A stretch of 64,000 bases of DNA from Arenibacter sp. P308M17 (GTDB taxonomy: Bacteria; Bacteroidota; Bacteroidia; Flavobacteriales; Flavobacteriaceae): the NCBI RefSeq assembly GCF_003426735.1, contig NZ_QVON01000001.1, positions 310,001 through 374,000 on the forward strand, in the 5' to 3' direction. The notes under the pieces were generated by a model that saw only the letters and a program-made list of their open reading frames with translations, searched no databases and had not been told where the DNA came from. The translations under genes and the position numbers were made by a program. Positions within the stretch are counted from its first letter, which is position 1. Each line of letters starts with the position of its first letter. Below are positions 15,866-24,840 of the stretch, in pieces.

Positions 15866-16588
15866 TTACTCCCGTATGGTCCAAATTTCGTTTAAGGGAT
15901 CGCCCTTACTACTTTTGCCGCTATGGTACCAATCCTTGCCATTTACTTTGTAATTGAAGGACAATGCGGCCCCTACCCGGGAATTATCCCTGGAGAAGTA
16001 GCCTATATTTTCTGTGTATTTGCCATTGCCGGCCTTGTAAGTGCCGCCCCCGCTACCAAAAAATTCAAAAGTTTCGGTATTGTAGGCAATCCATTGAAAA
16101 TGTCCGTTCAATAAATACTTCATGGTCTTTCTTGGTCGGGAGGTATCCCTTCTTTCCTCACCCTGGTCCGTTATCCTGCCGGCCATCAGCCACTTGCCGT
16201 CCAGATCCTGGGGGCCATTCGTGGCGGGTGTAAATGTCATTGGACTGTCCCCTTCAAGGATTAGGTTTCCATTTTTTAGCTTAAAGGGTACATTGATATT
16301 TGTAATTTTGTCTTCTTTGTGGTTGGAATTAAACTCAAGGTCTACCAAAAGATTGTTCCCGGAGATGGTGTAGAAGCCCCCCATTGTTTTAATAAATTCT
16401 GCGGGCGACTCTTTATAAATAGTATGTACATAATAATCTGTGTCCAATTTCAACTCATGGTGCAGATTTCCTTCCTTGTTTTTTTCCACAAAATGATAGA
16501 CATTGGCAGGAATTTGGGCCTTGATCGTATCAAAAAAAACGAAGCAGGATACAAGACCTATAAAAACGCTAATTTTTGTTAGTTTCAT
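15866..16588 (-). CDS. Hypothetical secreted protein
   Basis: 240 residues with a signal peptide ending near TIKAQ. The body is beta-rich with a C-terminal region of conserved look: NGHFQWIAYNTETFEFFGSGGGTY, TENIGYFSRDNSRVGAALSF and WYHSGKSSKGDPLNEIW. Bacteroidota genomes carry many secreted proteins with this QWIA(F/Y)N...FFGTGGG...GKYTENI pattern, annotated only as membrane or secreted protein. It may be a lipocalin-like barrel. Single gene, convergent with 15202-15711. Confidence 0.7.
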   Translation of the reverse strand: MKLTKISVFIGLVSCFVFFDTIKAQIPANVYHFVEKNKEGNLHHELKLDTDYYVHTIYKESPAEFIKTMGGFYTISGNNLLVDLEFNSNHKEDKITNINVPFKLKNGNLILEGDSPMTFTPATNGPQDLDGKWLMAGRITDQGEERRDTSRPRKTMKYLLNGHFQWIAYNTETFEFFGSGGGTYKAGNGKYTENIGYFSRDNSRVGAALSFNYKVNGKDWYHSGKSSKGDPLNEIWTIRE

Positions 16589-17053
16589 GAATAGCTGGGT
16601 TTTGTTTAAAAATAGTCAATAGAAGGTTAAAAATCAATTGTTTAAGTTTAATTTTTAGTTAATTATTTACATTTGGGAAAATTCATTTTTTACTTCGGCG
16701 TAAAATTTCTCAAAACGCTTGTTTTTTCATTTTTTTTGTTTTCATTTGTCACATTAATTTAGCCTTAAATTTCATCTTGTTAAAAGCATCTAGTTGAGTA
16801 CAATGAACCATATTTGTAAATTTGGTCTTCTGGCAAAAGAAAGATTCGGGCAACTGATATTTGAAGGAATAGGTAGCCATAATTTACTTTGTATTCCAAA
16901 TTTTTCTTCTATAACCGTGTGCAGTCAACACGACTATTTTTTTATGCCCACTACCGAAAAGCAGATAATTGTATAGGGATTTAGTTATTATTTCCAATAA
17001 TATTTGCATTTGGCGATGCTATTTACTTATTTACAATTCATATATTTATTTAA
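16589..17053. other. Divergent intergenic region upstream of the polyamine operon
   Basis: Very AT-rich and holding promoters for the minus-strand gene at 15866-16588 and the plus-strand operon from 17054. No exact TAnnTTTG box was found near 17054 and no hairpin leader stands out. Small frames here have no coding character. Confidence 0.4.
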
Positions 17054-18508
17054 ATGAACACGAAGTACATTAATCTTATAGATCAAACCTACTATTTCCC
17101 GCAGGAGGAATTTACCTTGGATGGTGAAAACCTAAAGTTCCATGGTATTCCACTTATGGATTTGGTGGAGAAATACGGTAGTCCTTTGAAGTTTACCTAT
17201 TTGCCCAAAATTTCCGAAAATATTAATAAGGCAAAGGAATGGTTTAAAATAGCCATGGAAAAGAATAACTACAAAGGCAAATACCATTATTGCTATTGTA
17301 CCAAGAGTTCCCATTTTAAGCCGGTTTTGAACGAGGCCTTAAAGAACGATATCCATATAGAAACCTCTTCCGCCTTTGATATCAATATCGTTGAAAAATT
17401 AAAGGAAAAGGGTAGGATCAAGGACAATACCTATATCATATGTAATGGATTTAAACGGGATCAATATATTGACAACATAGCCAATCTCATAAACGGGGGG
17501 CATCAGAACTGTATTCCTATCATTGATAACTACGAGGAAATAGATCTTCTGTCCGATGCCATTAACGATACTTTTAAAGTGGGGATCAGGATTGCGTCGG
17601 AAGAGGAGCCAAAGTTTGAATTTTATACCTCGCGGCTAGGAATCGGATATAAAAATATTGTACCCTTTTATGAGAATCAAATTAAGGATAATGACAAGGT
17701 AGAGTTAAAAATGCTGCACTTTTTCATTAATACCGGTATTCGGGACAATGCTTATTATTGGAACGAGTTGGTGAAATGTTTAAAAGTGTACGTGAGGCTC
17801 AAAAAGATTTGTCCCTCTTTGGACAGCCTAAATATAGGGGGTGGTTTTCCCATAAAAAACTCTTTGGCTTTTGATTACGATTACCAATACATGATAGATG
17901 AGATCATCAATCAAATTAATATTGCCTGTCAGGAAGCAGATGTGGCAGTGCCAAATATATTTACCGAATTTGGGAGTTTTACGGTAGGTGAGAGTGGTGG
18001 GGCCATTTATGAAATCCTATATCAGAAGCAGCAGAACGATCGAGAAAAGTGGAATATGATCGATTCTTCCTTCATTACCACCTTGCCGGATACCTGGGCC
18101 ATAAATAAACGATTTATTATGTTGGCCATTAACCGTTGGCAGGATGAATATGAGCGGGTGCTGTTGGGGGGATTAACCTGCGATAGTGATGATTATTACA
18201 ATAGTGAACAAAATATGAATGCCATTTATTTGCCCAAATACAGAAAGGATAAGCCGCTGTATATAGGGTTTTTCAATACAGGGGCCTATCAGGAAACTAT
18301 TGGAGGTTATGGTGGGTTGCAGCACTGTTTAATACCACATCCAAAACATATTTTAATTGATAAGGACGAAAACGGAAATATAACCACCAAATTATTTAGC
18401 GAAGAACAAAAGGCAGAGGACCTGCTTAAAATTTTAGGATATGAAATGAATCTTAACGGCAATATTGAAGTGAGCAAATCCGTGAAGCGGAAAATAAAAC
18501 CTGCCTGA
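17054..18508 (+). CDS. speA: Arginine decarboxylase (fold III PLP enzyme)
   Basis: Decarboxylates L-arginine to agmatine, the first step of the agmatine route to putrescine. 484 residues, shorter than E. coli SpeA (~650) and typical of the Bacteroidota form. The PLP lysine is probably K84 in YCTKSSHF. Other signatures are ETSSAFDI, SRLGIGYKN, LNIGGGFPI, EFGSFTVGESGG and a late LLGGLTCDSDDYY. The ATG at 17054 directly precedes the conserved N-terminus. It leads an operon with agmatinase (45-bp gap) and the DHS-like gene, which supports arginine over diaminopimelate as substrate. The last two codons and stop lie inside a palindromic repeat (18500-18520). Confidence 0.88.
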   Translation: MNTKYINLIDQTYYFPQEEFTLDGENLKFHGIPLMDLVEKYGSPLKFTYLPKISENINKAKEWFKIAMEKNNYKGKYHYCYCTKSSHFKPVLNEALKNDIHIETSSAFDINIVEKLKEKGRIKDNTYIICNGFKRDQYIDNIANLINGGHQNCIPIIDNYEEIDLLSDAINDTFKVGIRIASEEEPKFEFYTSRLGIGYKNIVPFYENQIKDNDKVELKMLHFFINTGIRDNAYYWNELVKCLKVYVRLKKICPSLDSLNIGGGFPIKNSLAFDYDYQYMIDEIINQINIACQEADVAVPNIFTEFGSFTVGESGGAIYEILYQKQQNDREKWNMIDSSFITTLPDTWAINKRFIMLAINRWQDEYERVLLGGLTCDSDDYYNSEQNMNAIYLPKYRKDKPLYIGFFNTGAYQETIGGYGGLQHCLIPHPKHILIDKDENGNITTKLFSEEQKAEDLLKILGYEMNLNGNIEVSKSVKRKIKPA

Positions 18509-18520
18509 TGGCTAGGCAGG
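18500..18520. repeat. CCTGCC/GGCAGG palindromic repeat over the speA stop codon
   Basis: CCTGCCTGA...TAGGCAGG is an inverted repeat of the family also at 15103-15125 and 21620-21639. Its left arm supplies the final codons and the TGA stop of the arginine decarboxylase, so a repeat has become the gene's 3' end. Confidence 0.7.
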
Positions 18521-18553
18521 CCTGACCTTTAAAAATCAATAAACTTTAAACAA

Positions 18554-19498
18554 ATGAACACAACTAACAATTACGCTGGCATACCAGACGAGTTTGCGCA
18601 ATTGGAAAAGGCAAAGGTAGTTTTAATACCTGTGCCTTATGATGGAACCAGTACTTGGGGCAAAGGTGCGGACAAAGGGCCGCAGGCTTTTTTGGAGGCC
18701 TCGGAAAATATGGAATGGTATGATATAGAGACCGATACGGAGGTTTACCAGCAAGGAATATATTTGGCGAATCCCATAGAGGAAGGCAGTTCTCCGGAGG
18801 CTATGGTAAATGCGGTTCACAAGGTCACCAAGGAGTACATTAAACGAAATAAGTTCGTTACCCTTTTCGGAGGTGAACATTCCATTTCCATAGGCACCAT
18901 TAGGGCCTTTAACGAGTGTTTTGACAACCTTACCGTATTGCATATAGACGCCCATGCAGATATTAGGAAATCTTATAATGGCAGTAGGTTTAATCACGCC
19001 TGTGCGGTTCACGAGGCAAGTCAGACTACCAACCTTATCCAAGTAGGGATACGAAGTATGGATGCCATTGAAAAAACCTTCATGGATGAGGAGAAAACAT
19101 TTTTCGCACATGATATGGTGAACGATGAGTATTGGACGGATAAGGTCATAGATCTTATGACGGACAATGTTTTTATCACTTTTGATCTGGATGTGTTGGA
19201 TCCGTCCATTATGCCATCTACCGGAACTCCCGAACCGGGAGGTTTGTTCTATTATGAGACCTTGGAGTTTTTAAAACAGGTGTTTGAGGATAAAAACGTT
19301 GTAGGGTTTGATATTGTAGAACTTTGTCCCAATAAAACGGATAGGACTTCCGATTACCTAGCGGCCAAATTATATTATAAAATGCTTAGCTATAAGTTTA
19401 TGGGCGAGGCAGTAGAGGACGAATACGACAATACATATGATGTTGATTCCAAAGTGGGAGCCAATAATAATTTAAAATTCGACGATGACGAAGACTAA
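18554..19498 (+). CDS. speB: Agmatinase (ureohydrolase family)
   Basis: Hydrolyses agmatine to putrescine and urea in the cytoplasm. 314 residues, normal length. All six binuclear manganese ligands of the arginase fold are present: H109 (GGEHS), D132, H134 and D136 (IDAHADIR), D211 and D213 (FDLDVLDPS). PSTGTPEPGG and the ending ELCP are also family-typical. It follows speA by 45 bp and overlaps the DHS-like gene by 14 bp, so all three are co-translated. Arginase or formimidoylglutamase are alternatives, but the arginine decarboxylase next door makes agmatine the natural substrate. Confidence 0.9.
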   Translation: MNTTNNYAGIPDEFAQLEKAKVVLIPVPYDGTSTWGKGADKGPQAFLEASENMEWYDIETDTEVYQQGIYLANPIEEGSSPEAMVNAVHKVTKEYIKRNKFVTLFGGEHSISIGTIRAFNECFDNLTVLHIDAHADIRKSYNGSRFNHACAVHEASQTTNLIQVGIRSMDAIEKTFMDEEKTFFAHDMVNDEYWTDKVIDLMTDNVFITFDLDVLDPSIMPSTGTPEPGGLFYYETLEFLKQVFEDKNVVGFDIVELCPNKTDRTSDYLAAKLYYKMLSYKFMGEAVEDEYDNTYDVDSKVGANNNLKFDDDED

Positions 19499-20462
19499 AG
19501 GGGAAATTTCCAACTTTATTGAAAAGTACTATTTACATTTTAATGCGGCCGCCTTGGTGGATGCCGCAAAGGGTTATGAGGATCAGCTAAAGCAGGGTTC
19601 CAAAATGCTGGTTTCGTTGGCAGGAGCCATGAGTACGGCAGAATTGGGAAAGATATTTGCGGAGGTGATCCGTCGGGATAAGGTGCATATCATCTCCTGT
19701 ACAGGTGCCAATTTGGAAGAGGATATCATGAATCTTGTAGCCCACTCCCATTATAAGCGTGTGCCCAATTACCGGGATCTAACGCCACAAGATGAGTGGG
19801 ATTTGTTGGAGAAGGGATTAAATAGGGTAACGGATACCTGTATTCCGGAACATGAAGCTTTCCGAAGGCTGCAAAAGCATATTTTTGAAATTTGGAAAAA
19901 GGCCGAGGACGATGGGGAAAGGTATTTACCACATGAGTTTATGTACAAATTGTTGCTTTCCGGGGTTTTGGAAGAGTATTATGAGATAGATATCAAGGAT
20001 TCTTGGATGTATGCCGCGGCCGAAAAGAATTTACCAATAGTTTGCCCAGGTTGGGAAGACAGTACTATGGGGAATATCTTTGCCTCCTATGTGGTAAAAG
20101 GGGAGTTAAAGGCCAGTACCATGAAGTCCGGAATTGAATATATGACCTTTCTGGCCGATTGGTATACCGCCAATTCCGAAAAAGGGATCGGATTTTTTCA
20201 GATAGGCGGTGGTATTGCCGGAGATTTCCCAATTTGCGTGGTGCCTATGTTGTACCAGGATCTTGAAAGGACAGATACACCGTTTTGGAGTTATTTTTGC
20301 CAAATCAGCGACTCTACCACAAGTTATGGTTCCTACTCCGGTGCTGTGCCGAATGAGAAAATTACTTGGGGAAAATTGGATATAAACACCCCTAAGTTTA
20401 TTGTTGAAAGTGATGCAACCATTGTTGCGCCCTTAATTTTTGCGTACCTATTAGACATGTAG
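19485..20462 (+). CDS. Deoxyhypusine-synthase-like protein
   Basis: 325 residues of the DHS fold (NAD-dependent aminobutyl transfer). The catalytic lysine of human DHS (in SWGKI) corresponds to K297 in ITWGKL, preceded by the conserved SGAVPNE. Other matches are VSLAGAMSTAELG, ISCTGANLEEDI, PIVCPGWEDSTMG and FFQIGGGIAGDFPI. Bacteria lack the eIF5A substrate. Bacterial homologues such as cyanobacterial SpeY are linked to homospermidine synthesis. Here the gene overlaps agmatinase by 14 bp (start ATG 19485 inside speB), which supports a polyamine substrate. Whether it makes homospermidine or another aminobutyl polyamine cannot be read from sequence. Confidence 0.85.
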   Translation: MTKTKGEISNFIEKYYLHFNAAALVDAAKGYEDQLKQGSKMLVSLAGAMSTAELGKIFAEVIRRDKVHIISCTGANLEEDIMNLVAHSHYKRVPNYRDLTPQDEWDLLEKGLNRVTDTCIPEHEAFRRLQKHIFEIWKKAEDDGERYLPHEFMYKLLLSGVLEEYYEIDIKDSWMYAAAEKNLPIVCPGWEDSTMGNIFASYVVKGELKASTMKSGIEYMTFLADWYTANSEKGIGFFQIGGGIAGDFPICVVPMLYQDLERTDTPFWSYFCQISDSTTSYGSYSGAVPNEKITWGKLDINTPKFIVESDATIVAPLIFAYLLDM

Positions 20463-20465
20463 TAT

Positions 20466-20780
20466 ATGGACAATTTAAAAAGAGTAATTGTAGACTTTAA
20501 AAAACTTACGCCCGAAGTTTTGAAACTTTTGGTAGAGAAGTACCCGGATGGGTACGACGATCTTAATATTATCTCCTTTAAAAACGCACAAGGGGAGCGT
20601 ATCGAGGCCGTTGAAGTGACCACTGAGGATACCAAATATTTGGTAAAGATCAGCGCCAAGTTGGAAAAGACGATGGCCAATTACGATGAGGATGATTATG
20701 AGGATTTTGATGATGACGATCCGGAGGCCATTCCAGATGTGGATTTGGAAGGGGTAGAGGGAGATGATGACGATGATTAA
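20466..20780 (+). CDS. Small acidic protein of the polyamine operon
   Basis: 104 residues, 3 bp after the DHS-like gene. The first ~70 residues look like a compact alpha/beta domain (LKRVIVDFKKLTPEVLKLLVEKYPDGYDDLN, ERIEAVEVTTEDTKYLVKI). The remainder is an extremely acidic tail of Asp/Glu (YDEDDYEDFDDDDPE and a final GDDDDD). No enzymatic motif. The tight spacing predicts co-translation. The polyanionic tail could bind a basic partner or polyamines, which is speculation. Conserved-looking but uncharacterised. Confidence 0.7.
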   Translation: MDNLKRVIVDFKKLTPEVLKLLVEKYPDGYDDLNIISFKNAQGERIEAVEVTTEDTKYLVKISAKLEKTMANYDEDDYEDFDDDDPEAIPDVDLEGVEGDDDDD

Positions 20781-20989
20781 CGCGGAATGTTTGAGGTTGT
20801 TGCCTTTCATATAGCATCATCGATCAATATAAGGCAATGTAAATCGCAATTGCCTTTAAAAATATTGTTTTCGGACAGTGATGAGCTCTATTTGAAAAGC
20901 GGCGATGAAAAATTCGTTTATATCTTTCAATACGGTCTGGTGTCCTTTTTTAATCGAATTTTAAGAATTAAATATAAACGTGTAAACGT

Positions 20990-21406
20990 ATGAAAAATGC
21001 ACCCTTCCATATGTCGTTGCCCTGCCTTAGCATAAGCAAAACAGAAGATTTCTATGTAGATGTCATTGGTGCCGAATTGGGAAGGCATTCTTCCCGATGG
21101 CTGGATATTAATCTGTACGGAAACCAGATTACGTTCACCAAGGCCGGTATTTTTAATTTCACCTTTAAAACCTATAAGTTTGAAGATACCGTGCTGCCTT
21201 CTTTTCACTTTGGGATCATTGTGGATGAAATCACCTGGAGTAATTTACATGCCAAATTGACAAAGTCGGAATATGAACTTACTACCGAGGTAGTATTTTT
21301 AAAGGATAGGATAGGTGAGCATAAGTCCTTTTTTATTCAGGATCCCAATGGACATATGGTAGAGTTTAAATCTTTCAAAAAGCCAGAAGAGATTTTTTTA
21401 TCCTGA
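20990..21406 (+). CDS. VOC-superfamily protein
   Basis: 138 residues with the paired beta-alpha-beta-beta-beta modules of the vicinal-oxygen-chelate fold. PFHMSLPCLSISKTEDFYVDVIGAELG is the first module and FHFGIIVDEITW and FIQDPNGHMVEFKSF the second. Candidate metal ligands are the early His (H7), the His of FHFGI and the Glu of HMVEFK. This resembles glyoxalase/dioxygenase-like proteins without identifying a substrate. A near-consensus −7 sequence TATCTTTC lies about 65 bp upstream. Separate from the polyamine operon by a 209-bp gap. Confidence 0.75.
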   Translation: MKNAPFHMSLPCLSISKTEDFYVDVIGAELGRHSSRWLDINLYGNQITFTKAGIFNFTFKTYKFEDTVLPSFHFGIIVDEITWSNLHAKLTKSEYELTTEVVFLKDRIGEHKSFFIQDPNGHMVEFKSFKKPEEIFLS

Positions 21407-21732
21407 TTTTTAGGACTGTTTTTGGAAACCCTTGTTATTTAATAAATTAATAATCGATTATTCTTGATTCCCAAGGGTCAAGTGATTATTTTGCAATTGA
21501 AGTGATTTAAACTTTTAGGATTGTAGCGAACCCGCCCGATCCGGTACGGGCAGGAATTAGCGATTTTGTGCCCAGTTGAAGGCTTTTTTAAGTTGCATAG
21601 CAGGGCTACGGAAAGAAAACCTGCCTACCGGCAGGCAGGAAAGACAAAAAGCGGGTGCAAAAGGGAAATTTTTTAGCCAATTTTAAAACTTTAAATCACT
21701 TCATTAATTAAAAAGTAAAATTATATAGCGCA
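21407..21732. other. Intergenic region with two palindromic repeats
   Basis: Holds CCCGCCCGATCCGGTACGGGCAGG-like family 2 repeat (21531-21553) and a perfect-armed CCTGCC...GGCAGG family 3 repeat (21620-21639). No gene. The region must also carry the promoter of the ATP-grasp gene at 21733, which I cannot place. Confidence 0.6.
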
Positions 21733-23109
21733 ATGAAGTATAAGGACCTGGATATTATTGGGAGTGAGGAATGGTGTGTGTTCGACGATTTGGAGATTCC
21801 TGCAATAAAGGCCAGGGTAGATTCCGGGGCAAAAACCTCGTCCATACAGGCCAATAATATAAAGGTTTATACCAAAGGCGCCCACGAATGGGTAAAGTTC
21901 GAGGTTAACCCCCTACAGGACAATAGGGGCATTAATATAGACTGCAAGGCGCGTTTGGTAGACCGTAGAACGGTAAAGAGTTCTTCAGGGATATCCGAGG
22001 AGCGTTATGTTATAAAGACCCCGGTACGTGTGGGCAACCTTGTTTTTGAGATAGAGCTCACCTTGGCCAATAGGGATACCATGGAATACCGTATGCTTTT
22101 GGGCAGGGAGGCGTTAAATGAACGTTTTGTGGTCAACCCTGCGGTAAGTTTTAATCTGGGCGAGTTTACAGCAACGGAAATCAGTCAGAGATATGCCTCC
22201 CATTTTAAAGAAAAAACAGGCCTTAAAATTGCATTGTTGGCCAGTAACCCCTTGTTGTACAGCAATAAGCGAATTATGGAGGCCGGTGAGGCCTTGGGCC
22301 ATGATATGGTGTTCTTAAATGTAGAGCACGCCTATATGAAATTGGATGCCAATTCCCCGGAGATCAGATATAGGGGAGGCAACATATTAAATGAGTTCGA
22401 TGCCATTATTCCTAGGATAAAACCTGCGGTTACCTTTTATGGCTGTGCCCTGATCAGGCAATTCGACAATCTTGGGGTGTACTGTTTAAATTCGGCAGAA
22501 GCCATTACCCAGTCCCGGGATAAATTGTTTGCATCCCAGCTTTTTTCCAAAAATGACATACATATCCCTATTACCGGATTTGCCAAATCCCCTATGGATA
22601 CCAAAGATCTTATCCGCATGGTCAACGGGGCGCCCCTTATTATAAAGTTATTGGAAAGTACCCAAGGTAAGGGAGTGGTGTTGGCGGAAACAAACAAGGC
22701 AGCAGAAAGTGTTATCAACGCCTTTAAAAGTGTGCAGACCAATATTTTGGTACAGGAGTTCATAAAGGAAGCAAACGGTCAGGATATCCGCTGTTTTGTG
22801 GTTAATGGAAAAGTGGTGGCCTCCATTCAGCGCCAGGCCGAAAAGGGAGAATTCCGTGCAAACCTGCATCAAGGGGGAAAGGCATCCATCATAAGAATAA
22901 CTTCCGAAGAAAGGAAATTGGCCGTAAAGGCGGCCAAGGTTTTAAATTTGGCCGTTGCCGGGGTAGACATCATTCGTTCCAACAAGGGTCCTTTATTACT
23001 TGAGGTAAATTCATCCCCGGGACTGGAAGGGATAGAAAATGCCACTGGAAAGGATATTGCCAGTATAATGATCCAGGCCATAGAGAGTAAGATTAAATTT
23101 AGTGTGTAA
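21733..23109 (+). CDS. Retropepsin-like domain fused to RimK-type ATP-grasp ligase
   Basis: 458 residues, two domains. Residues ~1-145 form an aspartic-protease-like domain of the RimB/ATP-dependent zinc protease family, with [12 protein letters not shown] as the D-S/T-G motif and MLLGREAL near its end. Residues ~163-455 are an ATP-grasp ligase of the RimK type ([60 protein letters not shown]), which in RimK adds glutamates to protein C-termini. In many bacteria these are separate neighbouring genes. The target and amino acid added are unknown. No operon partner is evident. Confidence 0.85.
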   Translation: MKYKDLDIIGSEEWCVFDDLEIPAIKARVDSGAKTSSIQANNIKVYTKGAHEWVKFEVNPLQDNRGINIDCKARLVDRRTVKSSSGISEERYVIKTPVRVGNLVFEIELTLANRDTMEYRMLLGREALNERFVVNPAVSFNLGEFTATEISQRYASHFKEKTGLKIALLASNPLLYSNKRIMEAGEALGHDMVFLNVEHAYMKLDANSPEIRYRGGNILNEFDAIIPRIKPAVTFYGCALIRQFDNLGVYCLNSAEAITQSRDKLFASQLFSKNDIHIPITGFAKSPMDTKDLIRMVNGAPLIIKLLESTQGKGVVLAETNKAAESVINAFKSVQTNILVQEFIKEANGQDIRCFVVNGKVVASIQRQAEKGEFRANLHQGGKASIIRITSEERKLAVKAAKVLNLAVAGVDIIRSNKGPLLLEVNSSPGLEGIENATGKDIASIMIQAIESKIKFSV

Positions 23110-23253
23110 TCCTTGGTCCCAATAGAAAATACCATTAATTGTGTAGGGCCTGCCCATTGTTCACGCTTTGCCCCTATGGTCAAAACCGGTTTTTGCCTTA
23201 AAACCTAGTTAAATATAAAAACCGGCGTTTATTAAAATTTGTACCTTCGCCCC

Positions 23254-23748
23254 ATGGGAAGAATATTGTTTTACGTCATTGCTTTCATATGGATGGGCTC
23301 CTGTAAGCAGCAGGGAACCAAGGAAGTGCTCGAGGAAAAGACCGAGGAGTTTTTTAGTGTGGATTCGCTACCCAAGCCCAATCAAATAAATGAAGAGGCC
23401 CTGGCAATTTTAAAGGAATGGCAGGAGTTCAACGGTTTGGAAACTTCTTTTGAATCCTTGTACAGGGTTGCTAATAGGGAAGATTTGGAATTGGTTATAG
23501 AAGATTTGGTGGAAAAACAGAAAACACTGGAAGCATCTACCTATCCAGAAACTTTTGATAAGCCTCAGATTAAGAGTAGGCAGAAGGTCTTTAAGACCTA
23601 TATTCTTAAAACCAAGGGAAATTTGGAGTACAGGGATGGTACCAAAGCGGCCACGGTAGAAATGATCAATGCGTACAATGCATTTAGGAACCAGTTCAAT
23701 GTTCTTGTCAATAGTAAGTTGGACACTATATTAATTTTAAATGAGTAG
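23254..23748 (+). CDS. Hypothetical lipoprotein
   Basis: 164 residues from the ATG at 23254. The signal peptide GRILFYVIAFIWMGSC ends in a lipobox with Cys. The mature protein is helical and charged (EEKTEEFFSVDSLPKPNQINEEAL, DLELVIEDLVEKQKTLEAS), ending with NAFRNQFNVLVNSKLDTI. The frame opens at a TTG 15 bases upstream, but that TTG falls in TACCTTCG (23242-23249), a one-mismatch −7 box, so the ATG is preferred and the mRNA may be leaderless. Function unknown. Confidence 0.65.
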   Translation: MGRILFYVIAFIWMGSCKQQGTKEVLEEKTEEFFSVDSLPKPNQINEEALAILKEWQEFNGLETSFESLYRVANREDLELVIEDLVEKQKTLEASTYPETFDKPQIKSRQKVFKTYILKTKGNLEYRDGTKAATVEMINAYNAFRNQFNVLVNSKLDTILILNE

Positions 23749-23843
23749 GGTCCCGGTGTTTATATTAACGGTTCTTTATCCCTACTTCTAAAGTCCCAAA
23801 TACAAGTGGATAAGTTGGAATGCTTTTTCGAAGCCGGTCATTG

Positions 23844-23898
23844 TCCATAGATACTCCATAGATACTCCATAGTTAGTCCATAGTTAGTCCATAGTTAG
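23844..23898. repeat. Five-copy 11-bp tandem repeat
   Basis: Two copies of TCCATAGATAC (23844-23865) are followed by three of TCCATAGTTAG (23866-23898), then a degenerate start of a sixth. It lies between convergent genes. The two unit versions are grouped, as expected of repeat expansion by slippage. Confidence 0.9.
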
Positions 23899-24004
23899 TC
23901 AGTATATGAAAATACAGAAAAACAGGCTGGATCCACCCCTTTTTGGCGCGCTAAAATAGCTCTGTTTGCAAGGAAGCAAAAATCAGGGAGGGGAAATTAA
24001 TGGA

Positions 24005-24709
24005 CTATTCCTTAGTTTCCTTATTCTCTTGTTTCTCTTTTCTGGATTGTAGCGCTTGTTTACTAAGACTGGCCAAATTAAAATTGGGGTCTATTTTTAA
24101 AGCTTCATCTATGGTAGCCAGGGCACCATCTATATCGGTTTGATCCTTATTGAATTCTACCAGGGCCTTCAAATGGATAAATGCCGCCTTTAAAGCAACT
24201 TCGTAAGGTTGTTGCCTTTCGTAGAATGCATATTTCATATCGTCTTTCGCATTGGCAATACCATATTCGATATTGGCCGCCGCCCCTTCATTGTCGCCGG
24301 TCTGAATTTTTAGATCTGCCAATTCGTACGCCAAATACGGATTAGGCTCTCTCTTGTTTAGAATTTCAAATTGCTCCAAGGCCCTTTTGGGTTGGTTCAA
24401 TGCCTTTAAGGAAATGGCTTTTACCTGTACGGCCAAATCCGAGTCCGATTCGTTTTTTTCAACCCCAATGGTGTTCAAAGCCTGTAAATGCTGATTGTCC
24501 GTGGTGTAAATGTACGCCAGGGTGTCATTGCGCTCCTTACTGGGGGAAAGTATGTTTAGGTGGGTTATGGCACTAATGACGCCATTGATATCACCTTGCT
24601 GTCTCATTTGGTCATAATAGGCCTCATAATGTTTAAGTAACTCACTTTTTGTCTGTGAATTTGCTGTAAATCCTGCCATTAGCAGTAGGATCAGTACTAT
24701 TTTCTTCAT
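24005..24709 (-). CDS. Secreted tetratricopeptide-repeat protein
   Basis: 234 residues with a signal peptide (KKIVLILLLMAGFTANSQ). The mature part is a helical array of TPR-like units: DINGVISAITHLNILSPS, LALNQPKRALEQFEILNKREPNPYLAYELADLKIQTGDNEG-type segments and GALATIDEALKIDPNFNLASL. The C-terminal tail is rich in Lys/Glu. It probably scaffolds protein contacts in the periplasm. No partner is suggested by the neighbours. Confidence 0.75.
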   Translation of the reverse strand: MKKIVLILLLMAGFTANSQTKSELLKHYEAYYDQMRQQGDINGVISAITHLNILSPSKERNDTLAYIYTTDNQHLQALNTIGVEKNESDSDLAVQVKAISLKALNQPKRALEQFEILNKREPNPYLAYELADLKIQTGDNEGAAANIEYGIANAKDDMKYAFYERQQPYEVALKAAFIHLKALVEFNKDQTDIDGALATIDEALKIDPNFNLASLSKQALQSRKEKQENKETKE

Positions 24710-24793
24710 TGTTCTAATTTTTGGTGTGCCAAAACTAGTAAATTATTTCTAACGATTTGTTAAGGAATGTCTTAAACCTTGGAAAGGCAATAA

Positions 24794-24821
24794 AAAAGGA
24801 TGCCGAGCGGCATCCTTTTGT
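24794..24821 (-). terminator. Rho-independent terminator
   Basis: A GGATGCC/GGCATCC stem with a tight loop is flanked by A and T runs. On the minus strand it is followed by TTTTTTATT, so it ends the gene at 24841-25215. The A run on the other side gives some T-run support for the plus strand as well. Confidence 0.85.
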
Positions 24822-24840
24822 ACAATATGGTTGGTCTTGT

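Noticed and set aside
23844-23898. CRISPR array
   Set aside because: 11-bp units without spacers.
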